A DNA stretch of 15,850 nt from an uncultured Collinsella sp. (GTDB taxonomy: Bacteria > Actinomycetota > Coriobacteriia > Coriobacteriales > Coriobacteriaceae). Positions 5,618-12,351 of this stretch are shown in pieces. Location: contig CABSKX010000049.1 of NCBI GenBank assembly GCA_902478365.1, positions 1-15,850 on the forward strand, written 5' to 3'. The translations under genes and the position numbers were made by a program. Positions within the stretch are counted from its first letter, which is position 1. Each line of letters starts with the position of its first letter. Below the pieces are notes generated by a model. It was not told where the DNA came from and searched no databases. It saw only the letters and a list, made by a program, of their open reading frames with translations.

Positions 5618-8518
5618 ATGACCCAGCCCTTGCCCTGGGAAAAGAACGCCGCGGTATCCGTGCCGCCCGCGCCGGAACCCGTGCCGCTCGATGCATACAC
5701 CGCTCCTGCTGCGCCGGAGCCCGAGCTCGTCCCGCTCGACATTTACGACGCTCCCGCGCCGGCGCCCAAGCCCGCCAAGCCGCTCGTCGACATTGACAGC
5801 CTTAATCCCGCCCAGCGCGAGGCTGTCCTGTCCACCGAGGGCCCGTTGCTGGTGCTCGCCGGCGCCGGCTCGGGCAAGACCCGCGTCTTGACCTTCCGCA
5901 TCGCACATATGCTCGGCGACCTGGGTGTTAAACCTTGGCAGGTTCTTGCCATCACGTTTACCAACAAGGCCGCGGCAGAGATGCGCGAGCGTCTGGCGGC
6001 ACTCATTCCCAGCGGCACCCGTGGCATGTGGGTGTGCACCTTCCATGCCATGTGCGTGCGCATGCTGCGCGAGGACGCCGACCTGTTGGGCTACACCGGT
6101 CAGTTCACCATCTACGATGACGATGACTCAAAGCGCATGGTGCGCGACATTATGCAGGCGCTCGGCATCGAGCAAAAGCAGTTCCCCATCAACATGATCC
6201 GCAGCAAGATTAGCTCGGCCAAAAACGCCATGATCGGCCCCGAGGACATGCTCAAATCCGCCGACAGCCCCAATGACAAAAAGGCCGCGCAAGTCTACCT
6301 GGAGCTGGAGCGCCGCCTGCGCGCCGCCAACGCGATGGACTTCGACGACCTGCTCGTGCGCACGCTCGAGCTGCTGCGCACCCGCCCCGAGGTGCTCGAC
6401 AAGTATCAGGAGCGCTTCCGCTACATTAGCGTCGACGAGTATCAGGACACCAACCACGTCCAGTACGAGATCGCCAACCTGCTGGCCGCCAAGTACCAAA
6501 ACCTCATGGTCGTGGGCGACGACGATCAGTCCATTTATAGCTGGCGTGGCGCCGACATCACCAATATCCTGGACTTTGAGAAGGACTTTAAAGACTGCAA
6601 GACCGTCAAGCTGGAGCAGAACTACCGCTCTACGGGTCATATCCTGAACGCCGCCAACGCCGTGGTACGTCACAACTCGCAGCGCAAGGACAAGCGCCTG
6701 TTTACGGCCGAGGGCGACGGCGAGAAGATCCAGGCCTTCCAGGCAAGCGATGAGCGCGACGAGGGTCGCTGGATTGCCGGCGAGATCGAAAAGCTGCATG
6801 CCAAGGGCACGAGTTACGACGACATCGCCGTGTTCTACCGCACCAACGCCCAGTCGCGTATTCTCGAAGATATGTTTCTGCGCGCGGGCGTGCCCTACAA
6901 GATCGTGGGCGGCACGCGATTCTTCGACCGTGCCGAGATCCGCGACGTCATGGCCTACCTTAAGATGATCGTGAACCCGGCCGACGAGATGAGCGTCAAG
7001 CGCGTCATCAACACGCCGCGCCGCGGCATCGGCTCCACCTCGATCCAAAAGATCGAGCAGCTGGCGCGCGACAACCGTTGCTCGTTCTTCCAGGCTTGCG
7101 AGATCGCGTGCGCCGAGACGGGCATGTTTAGTGCCAAGGTGCGCAACGGCCTGTCGAGCTTTGTGTCGCTGGTGCGCGAGGGCCGCCGCATGGACGGCGA
7201 GCTCAAGGACGTTGTCGAGATGATCGTCGATAAGACGGGCTTGCTGCAGGCGTTTCGCGCCGAGGGCACCATGGAGTCCGAGAGCCGCGCCGAGAACATT
7301 CAGGAATTCCTGGGCGTCGCCGCCGAATTTGAGGAGACGCACGAGGATATCGAGGGTACGCTCGAGAGCTTGGAAGAGCTGCGCGCAGCCGGCGTTGCCG
7401 ACGTGCCTGCCGGCGCCGAGCCCGAGCCCGTCGTGGTGAGCGCGCCTGCGCCCGAACCGGGGCCATCTGCCCCGGCATCCTCGTTTGAGGCACTCGTCGG
7501 CGCGCGCGATGCCGCGGGCTCCAATCCGCTCGATAGTCTGGCTGCTCCGGCGCTGTCTCCGCAGGATGCCCTGGCTGCTGCCATCGCGGGCAACGCGTAT
7601 GCCGCGCCGACGGAGATGCCGGCGGGTGCCGTGCATGCCGACGAGATTGAGCGCACCTACGGTCCGCTCACCTGTAAGGCGCTGCCGGCACTCATGGAGT
7701 GGCTGGCCCTGCGCTCCGACTTGGATTCCCTGGCCGGCGAGACGCATGCCATCACCATGATGACCATCCACTCCGCCAAGGGCCTGGAGTTCCCGGCGGT
7801 GTTCGTGGCCGGCATGGAGGAGGGCATCTTCCCGCACGTGCACGACTTTGGCGGCAGCGATGACCCGGGTAAGCTTGAGGAGGAGCGTCGCCTGGCCTAC
7901 GTCGCCATCACGCGCGCCCGTAAGCGCCTGTTCCTGACCTATGCGGCCACGCGTCGCACCTACGGCTCGACCTCTGCCAACCCGCGCTCGCGCTTCCTCA
8001 ACGAGATTCCGTTTGAGGATATCGAGTTTAGCGGTATCGGTTCTGCCGGTTTTGAAGGCACGGGTTGGGAGAAGCGCGGCGACCGTCACGGCATCTTTGG
8101 CTCGGGCATGGGTTCGGATATGTACGGCGGCAAGGTATTTGGTTCGCATACGCGCTCGACTGGCGGTTCCGGTTCGCGCGGCGGATCGAGCTTTGACGAT
8201 TTCTTTGGTGGCAGCAGCTACGGGACCGAGCGCCATCGTGGGGTCTCGCCCGACGCTGGCCGTGTTGCCTCGACCTTTGGCTCGGGCGCACCGCGAGCCA
8301 AAAAGCCCTCGTCCAAGGTGTCCCCGACGGTGGAGCGCAAGGTTGATCGCGCCAGCGCATCGCAGGACTTTGCCGCAGGCGATACCGTGAGCCACAAGAC
8401 CTTTGGCACGGGTACCGTGATCTCGGTCGCCGGAGACATGATCGAGGTTCAATTCGAAAAGACCGGTCAGACCAAAAAGCTGATGAAGGGCTTCGCGCCG
8501 ATCGTCAAGCTGTCGTGA
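5618..8518 (+). CDS. pcrA: ATP-dependent DNA helicase PcrA/UvrD (superfamily 1A)
   Basis: A 966-aa 3'-5' DNA helicase acting in nucleotide excision repair, mismatch repair or removal of obstacles in replication. Motifs in order: Q-motif LNPAQREAV; Walker A GAGSGKT (82-88); TFTNKAAAEM; Walker B DEYQDTN (273-279); motif III VVGDDDQSIYSWRGAD (from 298); motif V TIHSAKGLEF (716-725); motif VI VAITRARKRL (762-771). The C-terminal 45 residues form the small Tudor/KOW-like domain typical of PcrA (GDTVSHKTFGTGTVISV, from 921), known in Bacillus PcrA to bind RNA polymerase. It is about 200 aa longer than usual. The additions are a Pro/Ala-rich N-terminal tail (1-60), a roughly 100-aa Ala/Pro-rich insertion in subdomain 2B (589-688) and a Gly/Ser-rich linker before the C-terminal domain. 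The ATG at 5618 follows GAGGAG (5606-5611). Confidence 0.96.
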   Translation: MTQPLPWEKNAAVSVPPAPEPVPLDAYTAPAAPEPELVPLDIYDAPAPAPKPAKPLVDIDSLNPAQREAVLSTEGPLLVLAGAGSGKTRVLTFRIAHMLGDLGVKPWQVLAITFTNKAAAEMRERLAALIPSGTRGMWVCTFHAMCVRMLREDADLLGYTGQFTIYDDDDSKRMVRDIMQALGIEQKQFPINMIRSKISSAKNAMIGPEDMLKSADSPNDKKAAQVYLELERRLRAANAMDFDDLLVRTLELLRTRPEVLDKYQERFRYISVDEYQDTNHVQYEIANLLAAKYQNLMVVGDDDQSIYSWRGADITNILDFEKDFKDCKTVKLEQNYRSTGHILNAANAVVRHNSQRKDKRLFTAEGDGEKIQAFQASDERDEGRWIAGEIEKLHAKGTSYDDIAVFYRTNAQSRILEDMFLRAGVPYKIVGGTRFFDRAEIRDVMAYLKMIVNPADEMSVKRVINTPRRGIGSTSIQKIEQLARDNRCSFFQACEIACAETGMFSAKVRNGLSSFVSLVREGRRMDGELKDVVEMIVDKTGLLQAFRAEGTMESESRAENIQEFLGVAAEFEETHEDIEGTLESLEELRAAGVADVPAGAEPEPVVVSAPAPEPGPSAPASSFEALVGARDAAGSNPLDSLAAPALSPQDALAAAIAGNAYAAPTEMPAGAVHADEIERTYGPLTCKALPALMEWLALRSDLDSLAGETHAITMMTIHSAKGLEFPAVFVAGMEEGIFPHVHDFGGSDDPGKLEEERRLAYVAITRARKRLFLTYAATRRTYGSTSANPRSRFLNEIPFEDIEFSGIGSAGFEGTGWEKRGDRHGIFGSGMGSDMYGGKVFGSHTRSTGGSGSRGGSSFDDFFGGSSYGTERHRGVSPDAGRVASTFGSGAPRAKKPSSKVSPTVERKVDRASASQDFAAGDTVSHKTFGTGTVISVAGDMIEVQFEKTGQTKKLMKGFAPIVKLS

Positions 8519-8525
8519 TCCTGGC

Positions 8526-8655
8526 GGACCTGGGCGGGCGTATAGGGCAACATCGCCTGCTCGGGCAGTCCTGCGCAAGACGGAGAGCACATTAAGTGCT
8601 CTCCTTTGCGTGCGGAACTCGCGATCGATGTTGCCCTATACGCCCGCCCAGGTCC
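8526..8655. repeat. Perfect 30-bp inverted repeat enclosing a 70-nt branched loop
   Basis: Bases 8526-8555 (beginning GGACCTGGGCGGGCG) are the exact reverse complement of 8626-8655, with no mismatch over 30 bp. The 70 nt between them can form further hairpins: CTGC/GCAG with a TCGG loop at 8557-8568, and the 9-bp stem at 8582-8604 extended by CGCAA/TTGCG (8574-8578 with 8606-8610). It begins 8 nt after the pcrA stop. I saw no target-site duplication at its edges, no homology to the AACCTG-core palindromes, and no coding potential. It could be a MITE-like element, a structured 3' UTR or a cruciform-forming site. Confidence 0.85.
8582..8604 (+). terminator. Hairpin inside the long inverted repeat
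   Basis: A perfect 9-bp stem GGAGAGCAC/GTGCTCTCC with the loop ATTAA, followed by TTT. It could act as a first terminator for pcrA, 64 nt after the stop codon, when the outer 30-bp arms are not paired or not yet transcribed. The short U-run makes it weak alone. Confidence 0.5.
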
Positions 8656-8671
8656 TTGGGTAACGGTGCTT

Positions 8672-8700
8672 GCGAACGTCGCTCTGCTCGTTCGCTTTTT
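8672..8700 (+). terminator. Intrinsic terminator of pcrA
   Basis: A 7-bp stem GCGAACG/CGTTCGC with a 10-nt loop, followed directly by TTTTT (8696-8700). This is the classical rho-independent form and reads in the pcrA direction, after the long inverted repeat. Confidence 0.75.
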
Positions 8701-8737
8701 GATCTGGAGAGCCGGGTGGGCTGATAAATAGATATGG

Positions 8738-8775
8738 CAAGGGGCTCTCCCGCACATGGACGGGAGAGCCCCTTG
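8738..8775. terminator. 15-bp hairpin between pcrA and manA, likely manA terminator
   Basis: A perfect 15-bp stem (CAAGGGGCTCTCCCG, 8738-8752, with CGGGAGAGCCCCTTG, 8761-8775) and an 8-nt loop. It lies 25 nt beyond the stop codon of the leftward manA gene and downstream of the rightward pcrA terminator, so it probably separates the convergent transcripts. U-tracts are poor on both sides. Its strength rests on the stem. Confidence 0.65.
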
Positions 8776-8799
8776 TTGCGTTTGGGTTGTTGGTGCGAC

Positions 8800-9732
8800 C
8801 TACAGGTGGCTGATGATCAGTTCCATCTTGCCTTCGAGGTCGATGGAGCTGACGGTGCTCGGGGCCAGCAGGTGGCTTCCCTTGTGGACGGGGTCGCCGC
8901 AGACGGTGCCTTCGCCGTCGATGACCGACAGGCACATGAAGGGCCAGCGCTGGTCGAGGGTCTTGCTGCCGTTGACGCGCACGCGATCGACGGTGTAGCA
9001 GGGGTTGGACTCGAGCTCGGTCACGCCGTCCACCTCGGGCGCGGTCACCGTGCCGTCGGTCGGAGCCTGAGCATCAAAGTCGATGCAGTCGAGGCTCTGC
9101 TCAATGTGCAGCGGGCGCAGGTTGCCGTCAGTGCCGGGACGGTCGTAGTCGTACAGACGATACGTCACGTCGCTCGACTGCTGCGTCTCCAAAATGAGCG
9201 TGCCGGTCTTGATGGCGTGCACGGTACCGGAATCAATCTGGAAAAAGTCGCCCTTGTGAATCGGCAACACGTTGAGCATGTCGTCCCAACGTCCTTCCTC
9301 GATCATTTGTGCGGCCTCGGCGCGGTCCTTGGCACGCTGGCCGACGATGATCGTGGCGTCGGGCTCGCAGTCCAGCACATACCAACACTCGGTTTTGCCC
9401 AGGCTACCGTTCTCGTGCTCGGCAGCGTACTCGTCGTTGGGATGAATCTGGATCGAAAGGTCGTCCTTGGCGTCCAGAATCTTAATGAGCAGCGGGAACT
9501 CCTTGCCCTCGCAGTTGCCAAAGAGCTCGCGATGCTCGGCCCACAGCCACGACAGCGTGTGGCCGGCATACGGGCCCTCCGCAATCTGGCAGTCGCCGTT
9601 GGGGTGGGCCGAGATGGCCCAGCACTCACCGATGGGGCCATCGGGAATGTCGTAGCCAAATACGGTTTCGAGCTGGCGACCGCCCCAGATCTTCTCGTGG
9701 AAGATCGGCGTCAGCTTAATCAAATCGGACAT
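8800..9732 (-). CDS. manA: Mannose-6-phosphate isomerase, class I (ManA/GmuF-like)
   Basis: A 310-aa zinc-dependent isomerase interconverting mannose-6-phosphate and fructose-6-phosphate, of the short class I form seen in Bacillus ManA and GmuF. Starting from the ATG at 9732 the metal ligands are Q95 and H97 (SIQIHPND), E115 (GKTECWYVL) and H172 (GTVHAI). The N-terminal IKLTPIFHEKIWGG and the YDYDRPG segment are family hallmarks. The start at 9732 is preferred over the ATG two codons upstream (9738): GGGGG (9740-9744) is 7 nt from the former but only 1 nt from the latter. It lies 74 nt after the GntR regulator gene on the same strand, so the two probably form one leftward transcript. This placement ties mannose metabolism to the PTS locus on the other side of the regulator. 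Confidence 0.93.
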   Translation of the reverse strand: MSDLIKLTPIFHEKIWGGRQLETVFGYDIPDGPIGECWAISAHPNGDCQIAEGPYAGHTLSWLWAEHRELFGNCEGKEFPLLIKILDAKDDLSIQIHPNDEYAAEHENGSLGKTECWYVLDCEPDATIIVGQRAKDRAEAAQMIEEGRWDDMLNVLPIHKGDFFQIDSGTVHAIKTGTLILETQQSSDVTYRLYDYDRPGTDGNLRPLHIEQSLDCIDFDAQAPTDGTVTAPEVDGVTELESNPCYTVDRVRVNGSKTLDQRWPFMCLSVIDGEGTVCGDPVHKGSHLLAPSTVSSIDLEGKMELIISHL

Positions 9733-9806
9733 GTTCATACCCCCATTGTGTTGCGCGGGCGCTGCACAAAACAGCTCAAAGCGAGCGCCCGGATGACTAC
9801 AAAAAC

Positions 9807-10526
9807 CTATGCCAACGTTACGTTGTGCAACTCAAAGCGGTCGCCAACGTTGCGCGAGACCGAATACTCAAAGGCGGCGCCGCTGTCCAAAAAGCCAATC
9901 TGGGTGAGCTCGAGCAGGGGAGAGCCAGGCTTGGTGTCCAAGCGCTCGGCTTCTTCCTCGGTTGCTGCCACGGCGCGAATGGTACGGTGGAAGCTCGAAA
10001 TCTTCAGCCCACATTGCTCGCGGATGAAGTGGTAGACCGATCCGTACAGGTCCTTCTTTTTAAGGCCTGGAATCAGCTCGAGGGGCATGTAGGTGTACTC
10101 GATAACGATGGGCTTCTCATCGGCCTGACGCACGCGCACGATGTGATAGGCAAAGTCATCCTCGGCAATTCCCAGCTGGGCTGCGATGTCCGCTGGTGGA
10201 TTAACAATCGAGAAATCGTAGACCACCGAGGTCACCTTCTCCCCGCGGTGCTCATACGAAAAGCCCTGGGCACGGTCGTTTTTGCCCTGGAAAAACGCCT
10301 GACCGGGAAGTCCCGCCGTGTCCTTAACGTAGGTGCCCGATCCGCGCCGGCTGGTAATAAGACCTTCCTCGGTGATTTGCTCGATAGCTCGTTTGACGGT
10401 GATTTTGGAAACGCTATAGAGCTCGCAGAACTCAACGACGGTGGGAAGCTTGTCGCCCGGTTTAAGAGCGCCATCCTCGATACTTCGACGAATATCTGCA
10501 GCTATCGCCTCGTATTTGGGAATCAT
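9807..10526 (-). CDS. GntR-family transcriptional regulator, HutC subfamily (GmuR/TreR-like)
   Basis: A 239-aa sugar-responsive repressor. Residues 1-67 form the GntR winged helix: YEAIAADIRRSIEDGALKPG, LPTVVEF, and the recognition helix SVSKITVKRAIEQ, closing with the wing RRGSGTYV. Residues from about 90 to the end are a UTRA ligand-binding domain, which in this subfamily binds a sugar phosphate and then releases DNA. The ATG at 10526 is chosen because AGGAGG (10531-10536, read leftwards) precedes it and the domain begins at once; longer in-frame extensions run into the AT-rich promoter DNA. It is divergent from the GH1-PTS genes and upstream of manA on its own strand, and so is the obvious local regulator, probably also of itself. 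GmuR of Bacillus subtilis is a functional analogue by context; the effector is not known from sequence. Confidence 0.92.
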   Translation of the reverse strand: MIPKYEAIAADIRRSIEDGALKPGDKLPTVVEFCELYSVSKITVKRAIEQITEEGLITSRRGSGTYVKDTAGLPGQAFFQGKNDRAQGFSYEHRGEKVTSVVYDFSIVNPPADIAAQLGIAEDDFAYHIVRVRQADEKPIVIEYTYMPLELIPGLKKKDLYGSVYHFIREQCGLKISSFHRTIRAVAATEEEAERLDTKPGSPLLELTQIGFLDSGAAFEYSVSRNVGDRFELHNVTLA

Positions 10527-10556
10527 GGAACCTCCTTTCCGACATATATGAATACA

Positions 10557-10645
10557 AAAAGTAAGTATAACCCTCAACAGGGCATCCATATTACTTTTAT
10601 CTAAGAAGTTCGAGAAAGAAAAAAGAAAAAGACGCTTTACTTTTA
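10557..10645. promoter_or_regulatory. Three TTACTTTT(A) repeats, candidate GntR operators
   Basis: The 9-mer TTACTTTTA occurs at 10591-10599 and 10637-10645 on the + strand, and its 8-base core occurs inverted (AAAAGTAA) at 10557-10564. All three fall in the AT-rich divergent promoter region, and the rightmost overlaps the -35 of the likely GH1 promoter. Repeated elements at such a place are typical operator positions. HutC-type operators are normally palindromic, and these half-site-like repeats are not clearly so, which lowers the confidence. Confidence 0.4.
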
Positions 10646-10663
10646 AAATTAGAGCGCTATAGT
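10635..10663 (+). promoter_or_regulatory. Candidate promoter of the GH1-PTS genes
   Basis: CTTTAC (10635-10640) and TATAGT (10658-10663) are separated by 17 nt, in an AT-rich setting unlike the surrounding GC-rich DNA. A start near 10670 would give a leader of about 160 nt before the GH1 start codon, long enough to include the palindrome at 10709-10794. Confidence 0.55.
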
Positions 10664-10701
10664 TTAAGCAACGAACGGAATCCTTCCGCACAACAGGATC
10701 G

Positions 10702-10725
10702 ACCGTTTGGGGACGGTTTTGTTTT
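10702..10725 (+). terminator. Possible attenuator in the GH1 leader
   Basis: A short stem ACCGT/ACGGT (10702-10706 with 10713-10717) and a TTGGGG loop are followed by TTTGTTTT. The form resembles a weak intrinsic terminator between promoter and gene. The same bases form the left arm of a larger palindrome (10709-10794), so the two folds compete. No BglG-type antiterminator gene or recognisable RAT sequence is present. Confidence 0.35.
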
Positions 10726-10794
10726 GGCGGGTTGGATATCGGTATGGCCGGTGCGCGCCCGCGCCGGATAACCTGCCAAAGCAAACCCGTCTCC
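10709..10794. repeat. REP/BIME-like composite palindrome in the GH1 leader
   Basis: Two 25-nt arms, 10709-10733 and 10770-10794, are inverted copies with 21 of 25 positions complementary. Each contains a version of AACC(C/T)GCCAAA followed by CAAA(A/C)CCGTC. Between them, 10748-10767 fold into an 8-bp GC stem (CCGGTGCG/CGCGCCGG, one G-U). The arm sequence recurs at 14650-14673 before the ROK kinase gene. This nested structure would occupy most of the untranslated leader of the GH1-PTS transcript. Confidence 0.65.
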
Positions 10795-10830
10795 AACCGG
10801 AAGCTCTAGAACACGAAAGCGAGGACTTTG

Positions 10831-12231
10831 ATGGCACAGTATCAGCTGCCCAACGACTTCTTCTTTGGCGCTGCTATGTCCGGCCCGCAGACTGAGGGTC
10901 AGTGGAACCAGGGCGGCAAGCTCGAGAACCTGTGGGACACCTGGTCCATCCAGGATCTGGGTTCGTTCTACAACCGCGTTGGCTCTTACGCCGGCAATGA
11001 CTTTATGGCCAAGTACCAGGAAGACCTTCGCATTTTGAAGGACTTGGGTCTGGATACCTATCGCACTTCCATCCAGTGGAGCCGTCTGCTCGATGCCGAC
11101 GGCAACCTCAACGAGGAAGGTGCCGCGTGGTATCACGAGTTGTTCCGCGCCTCTCGCGAAGCCGGCTTGGAGCCGTTTGTCAACTTGTACCACTTTGACA
11201 TGCCCACCTACCTCTTTAACCGTGGCGGCTGGGAGAGCCGTGAGGTTGTCGAGGCTTACGCACATTACGCCGACGTCGCCTTCCACGAGTTTGGCCAGGA
11301 GATTAAGTACTGGTTCACCTTTAACGAGCCCATCGTCGAGCCCGAGCAGCGCTATCAGGAGGGCGTGTGGTTCCCGCAGCTCCACGACTTCAACCGCGCC
11401 CGCACCGTGCAGTATCACATCTCGCTGGCGCACGCGCTGGCCGTGGCCAACTATCGTCGCGCCTATGACGAGGGCGCTATTCGCGCCGATGCCAAGATCG
11501 GCATGATCAACTGCTTTACCCCGGTCTACACCAAGGAGAACCCCAGCGAGGCGGACCTCGAGGCCGTGCGCATGACCAGCGGCATCAACAACCGCTGGTG
11601 GCTCGACCTCATCACCAAGGGCGAGCTTCCTGCCGACGTGCTCGACAGCCTGGCCGAGGGCGGCGTTAAGCTCCCGTTCCGCGCCGGCGACCAAGAGATC
11701 CTCAAGCAGGGTGTTGTCGACTGGCTAGGCTGCAACTACTACCACCCCACGCGTGTTCAGGCGCCGGCGAGCAAGGTCGACCAGTACGGCCTGCCGCACT
11801 TTGCCGACGAGTACGTATGGCCCGACGCCGTTATGAACGAGAGCCGCGGCTGGGAGATCTACCCGCAGGGCCTCTACGACTTTGGCATGGACTGCGCTAA
11901 GAACTACCCCGGTCTTGAGTGGTTCGTTTCCGAGAACGGCATCGGCATCATGGACGAATACAAGAACCGTGACGCCGAAGGAACCATCCAGGATGACTAC
12001 CGCGTCGACTTTGTACGTCAGCACCTGGAGTGGGTGGCCAAGGCCATCGACGAGGGCGCCAAGTGCCGCGGATACCATTATTGGGCCGTCATCGATAACT
12101 GGTCTTGGGCCAATGCCTTTAAGAATCGCTATGGCTTTGTCGAGGTCGATCTGATGGATGGCTATAAGCGCCGTCTTAAGAAGTCGGCGGCCTGGCTCAA
12201 ACAGGTCGCCACGACCCACGTGGTTGATTAG
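10831..12231 (+). CDS. Glycoside hydrolase family 1, predicted 6-phospho-beta-glycosidase
   Basis: A 466-aa cytoplasmic retaining beta-glycosidase of family GH1. The acid/base residue is E166 in FTFNEP and the nucleophile is E368 in WFVSENG; the N-terminal FFFGAAMSGPQTEG is the usual GH1 entry segment. Full family length, with no signal peptide. Because PTS genes follow directly, the substrate is probably a disaccharide-6-phosphate. In the phosphate-binding loop S425 and Y434 are conserved (SWANAFKNRYGF), but the position of the usual lysine holds N432 with K431 next to it, so phospho-substrate use is inferred mainly from context. By gene set it corresponds to GmuD of Bacillus subtilis. A beta-glucoside-, beta-mannoside- or beta-galactoside-phosphate specificity cannot be separated by eye. 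ATG at 10831, with GCGAGGA upstream; the preceding TTG codon is unlikely to be used. Confidence 0.9.
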   Translation: MAQYQLPNDFFFGAAMSGPQTEGQWNQGGKLENLWDTWSIQDLGSFYNRVGSYAGNDFMAKYQEDLRILKDLGLDTYRTSIQWSRLLDADGNLNEEGAAWYHELFRASREAGLEPFVNLYHFDMPTYLFNRGGWESREVVEAYAHYADVAFHEFGQEIKYWFTFNEPIVEPEQRYQEGVWFPQLHDFNRARTVQYHISLAHALAVANYRRAYDEGAIRADAKIGMINCFTPVYTKENPSEADLEAVRMTSGINNRWWLDLITKGELPADVLDSLAEGGVKLPFRAGDQEILKQGVVDWLGCNYYHPTRVQAPASKVDQYGLPHFADEYVWPDAVMNESRGWEIYPQGLYDFGMDCAKNYPGLEWFVSENGIGIMDEYKNRDAEGTIQDDYRVDFVRQHLEWVAKAIDEGAKCRGYHYWAVIDNWSWANAFKNRYGFVEVDLMDGYKRRLKKSAAWLKQVATTHVVD

Positions 12232-12351
12232 CGACCGGACGAACGTCCAGACCGCGCGCCGCCGCGCGCAACACATGGCACATCTGGTGGCAGAGGGCGA
12301 CAGACCACCGTGCGCATAGGAAAAGGCCGGATTTGAAAGTTAGGAGCAATC

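Noticed and set aside
6128..8590. An 820-aa open frame on the minus strand opposite pcrA
   Set aside because: Antisense shadow of the helicase gene: Arg/Ala/Gly/His-rich composition, no motif, and it runs through the long inverted repeat.
8513..8660. Target-site duplication that would prove the 30-bp inverted repeat to be a transposable element
   Set aside because: The flanks (ending CCTGGC on the left and starting TTGGGT on the right) share no direct repeat, so mobility is not shown.
8734..10035. A 433-aa open frame on the plus strand opposite manA and the GntR gene
   Set aside because: It spans two real genes on the other strand and their gap, and starts inside a terminator hairpin.
10527..10796. 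N-terminal extension of the GntR protein to 10796
   Set aside because: The extension translates promoter and leader DNA of the divergent operon; AGGAGG precedes the ATG at 10526, where the GntR fold starts.
10681..10830. A BglG/LicT-type ribonucleic antiterminator in the GH1 leader
   Set aside because: No match to the RAT consensus as I know it, and no BglG/LicT-type gene in the locus.
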